Positions 6,484-6,812 of a DNA stretch of 6,812 nt are shown one piece after another. Every line of letters begins with the position of its first letter. Within the stretch, counting starts at the first letter, position 1. Made by a program: the position numbers and the translations under genes. The notes beneath the pieces are model-generated. The model was not told the origin of the DNA, ran no database searches, and saw nothing but the letters and a program-made list of their open reading frames with translations. Source of the stretch: an uncultured Mycoplasma sp. (GTDB lineage: Bacteria; Bacillota_I; Bacilli_A; Mycoplasmatales; Metamycoplasmataceae); NCBI GenBank assembly GCA_947040465.1, contig CAMRBO010000029.1:1-6812 (forward strand). The letters run 5' to 3'.

Positions 6484-6812
6484 GCCTCAAAATTTAATTA
6501 CTAAATAAAACAAAGGGACAATTACACTATAATGAAAAATGAATACAAAATTCAAGAAATTACATTTTTAGAAAAATAAATTCAATGTTTATATTGATGA
6601 ACAATATTTCAAACATTAATTCTGAAAGCTATATTGAATATAAAATGAAGAGATATACTTTTATTGGAGGAACTTTTAACCTCTGGATTGAAACAGTTAG
6701 AAAAATATTTCAAAACACCTTCATAAGAAAACAGGAAATTTTTCAAAAGTGGAAATTTAGATTTGTAATTGATAAGTAAAGATATTTATATTAAAAATTT
6801 TTGAAAATTGAA
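6484..6812. other. Region of 329 bp with no recognisable gene; possible decayed or edge-truncated coding sequence
   Basis: I recognise no protein here. On the minus strand, under table 4, a frame is open from 6785 to a TAA at 6524-6522 (87 codons). It uses three UGA Trp codons and no UGG, ends about 39 nt before the terminator at 6453-6483, and contains segments such as SYEGVLKYFSNCFNPEVKSS. However, it has no ATG start and its upstream frame is closed by TAA at 6788-6786. On the plus strand, an antisense-aligned frame runs 6585-6779 (64 residues) with two UGG Trp codons, no UGA and no Shine-Dalgarno. Another plus-strand frame opens at ATG 6532 but stops after 15 codons, resumes and is stopped again. 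The terminator favours a minus-strand transcript, so the best guess is the remnant of a gene lying to the right. The protein-like appearance could also arise from T-rich composition. Confidence 0.3.

Noticed and set aside
6585..6779. Plus-strand frame of 64 residues at the right end as a real gene
   Set aside because: No ribosome-binding site and no recognisable family. It uses UGG twice and UGA never, against 19 UGA to 1 UGG in the recognised genes, and it aligns antisense to the longer minus-strand open frame.

Overview
The window comes from a low-GC Mollicute (class Mollicutes, probably the Spiroplasma/Entomoplasma/Mesoplasma side). All but one of the tryptophan codons in the recognised genes are UGA (by my count 19 UGA to 1 UGG), so the genes are only continuous under translation table 4. 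Read with the standard code, dnaG, glyS, tsf, rpsB and the membrane-protein gene all appear falsely broken.

Layout from left to right. (1) Positions 1-3261, minus strand: a tight operon read right to left as glyS (glycyl-tRNA synthetase), dnaG (primase) and the start of what is very probably rpoD (primary sigma factor), cut by the left edge. Gaps are 17 and 3 nt. (2) Positions 3262-3360: a very AT-rich divergent promoter region with an 18-bp perfect palindrome. (3) Positions 3361-4350, plus strand: a single gene for a seven-helix membrane protein of the YwaF/TMEM164 family. It converges on the next operon and shares a 17-bp-stem bidirectional terminator with it. (4) Positions 4409-6255, minus strand: rpsB-tsf (ribosomal protein S2, then elongation factor Ts), coupled by a TAATG stop/start overlap. 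(5) Positions 6256-6406, minus strand: the rpsB leader, about 135 nt, with a locally GC-richer block that can fold into an H-type pseudoknot carrying an extra hairpin. This is the best candidate for an undescribed regulatory element here. (6) Positions 6453-6483: a 13-bp-stem bidirectional terminator. (7) Positions 6484-6812: no recognisable gene, possibly the decayed tail of one.

The two minus-strand operons are housekeeping modules: primer synthesis, transcription initiation and glycine charging on one side, small-subunit assembly and EF-Tu recycling on the other. The membrane gene between them has its own promoter region and terminator and looks like an independent unit. I see no CRISPR array, tRNA, rRNA, intact insertion sequence or phage module.
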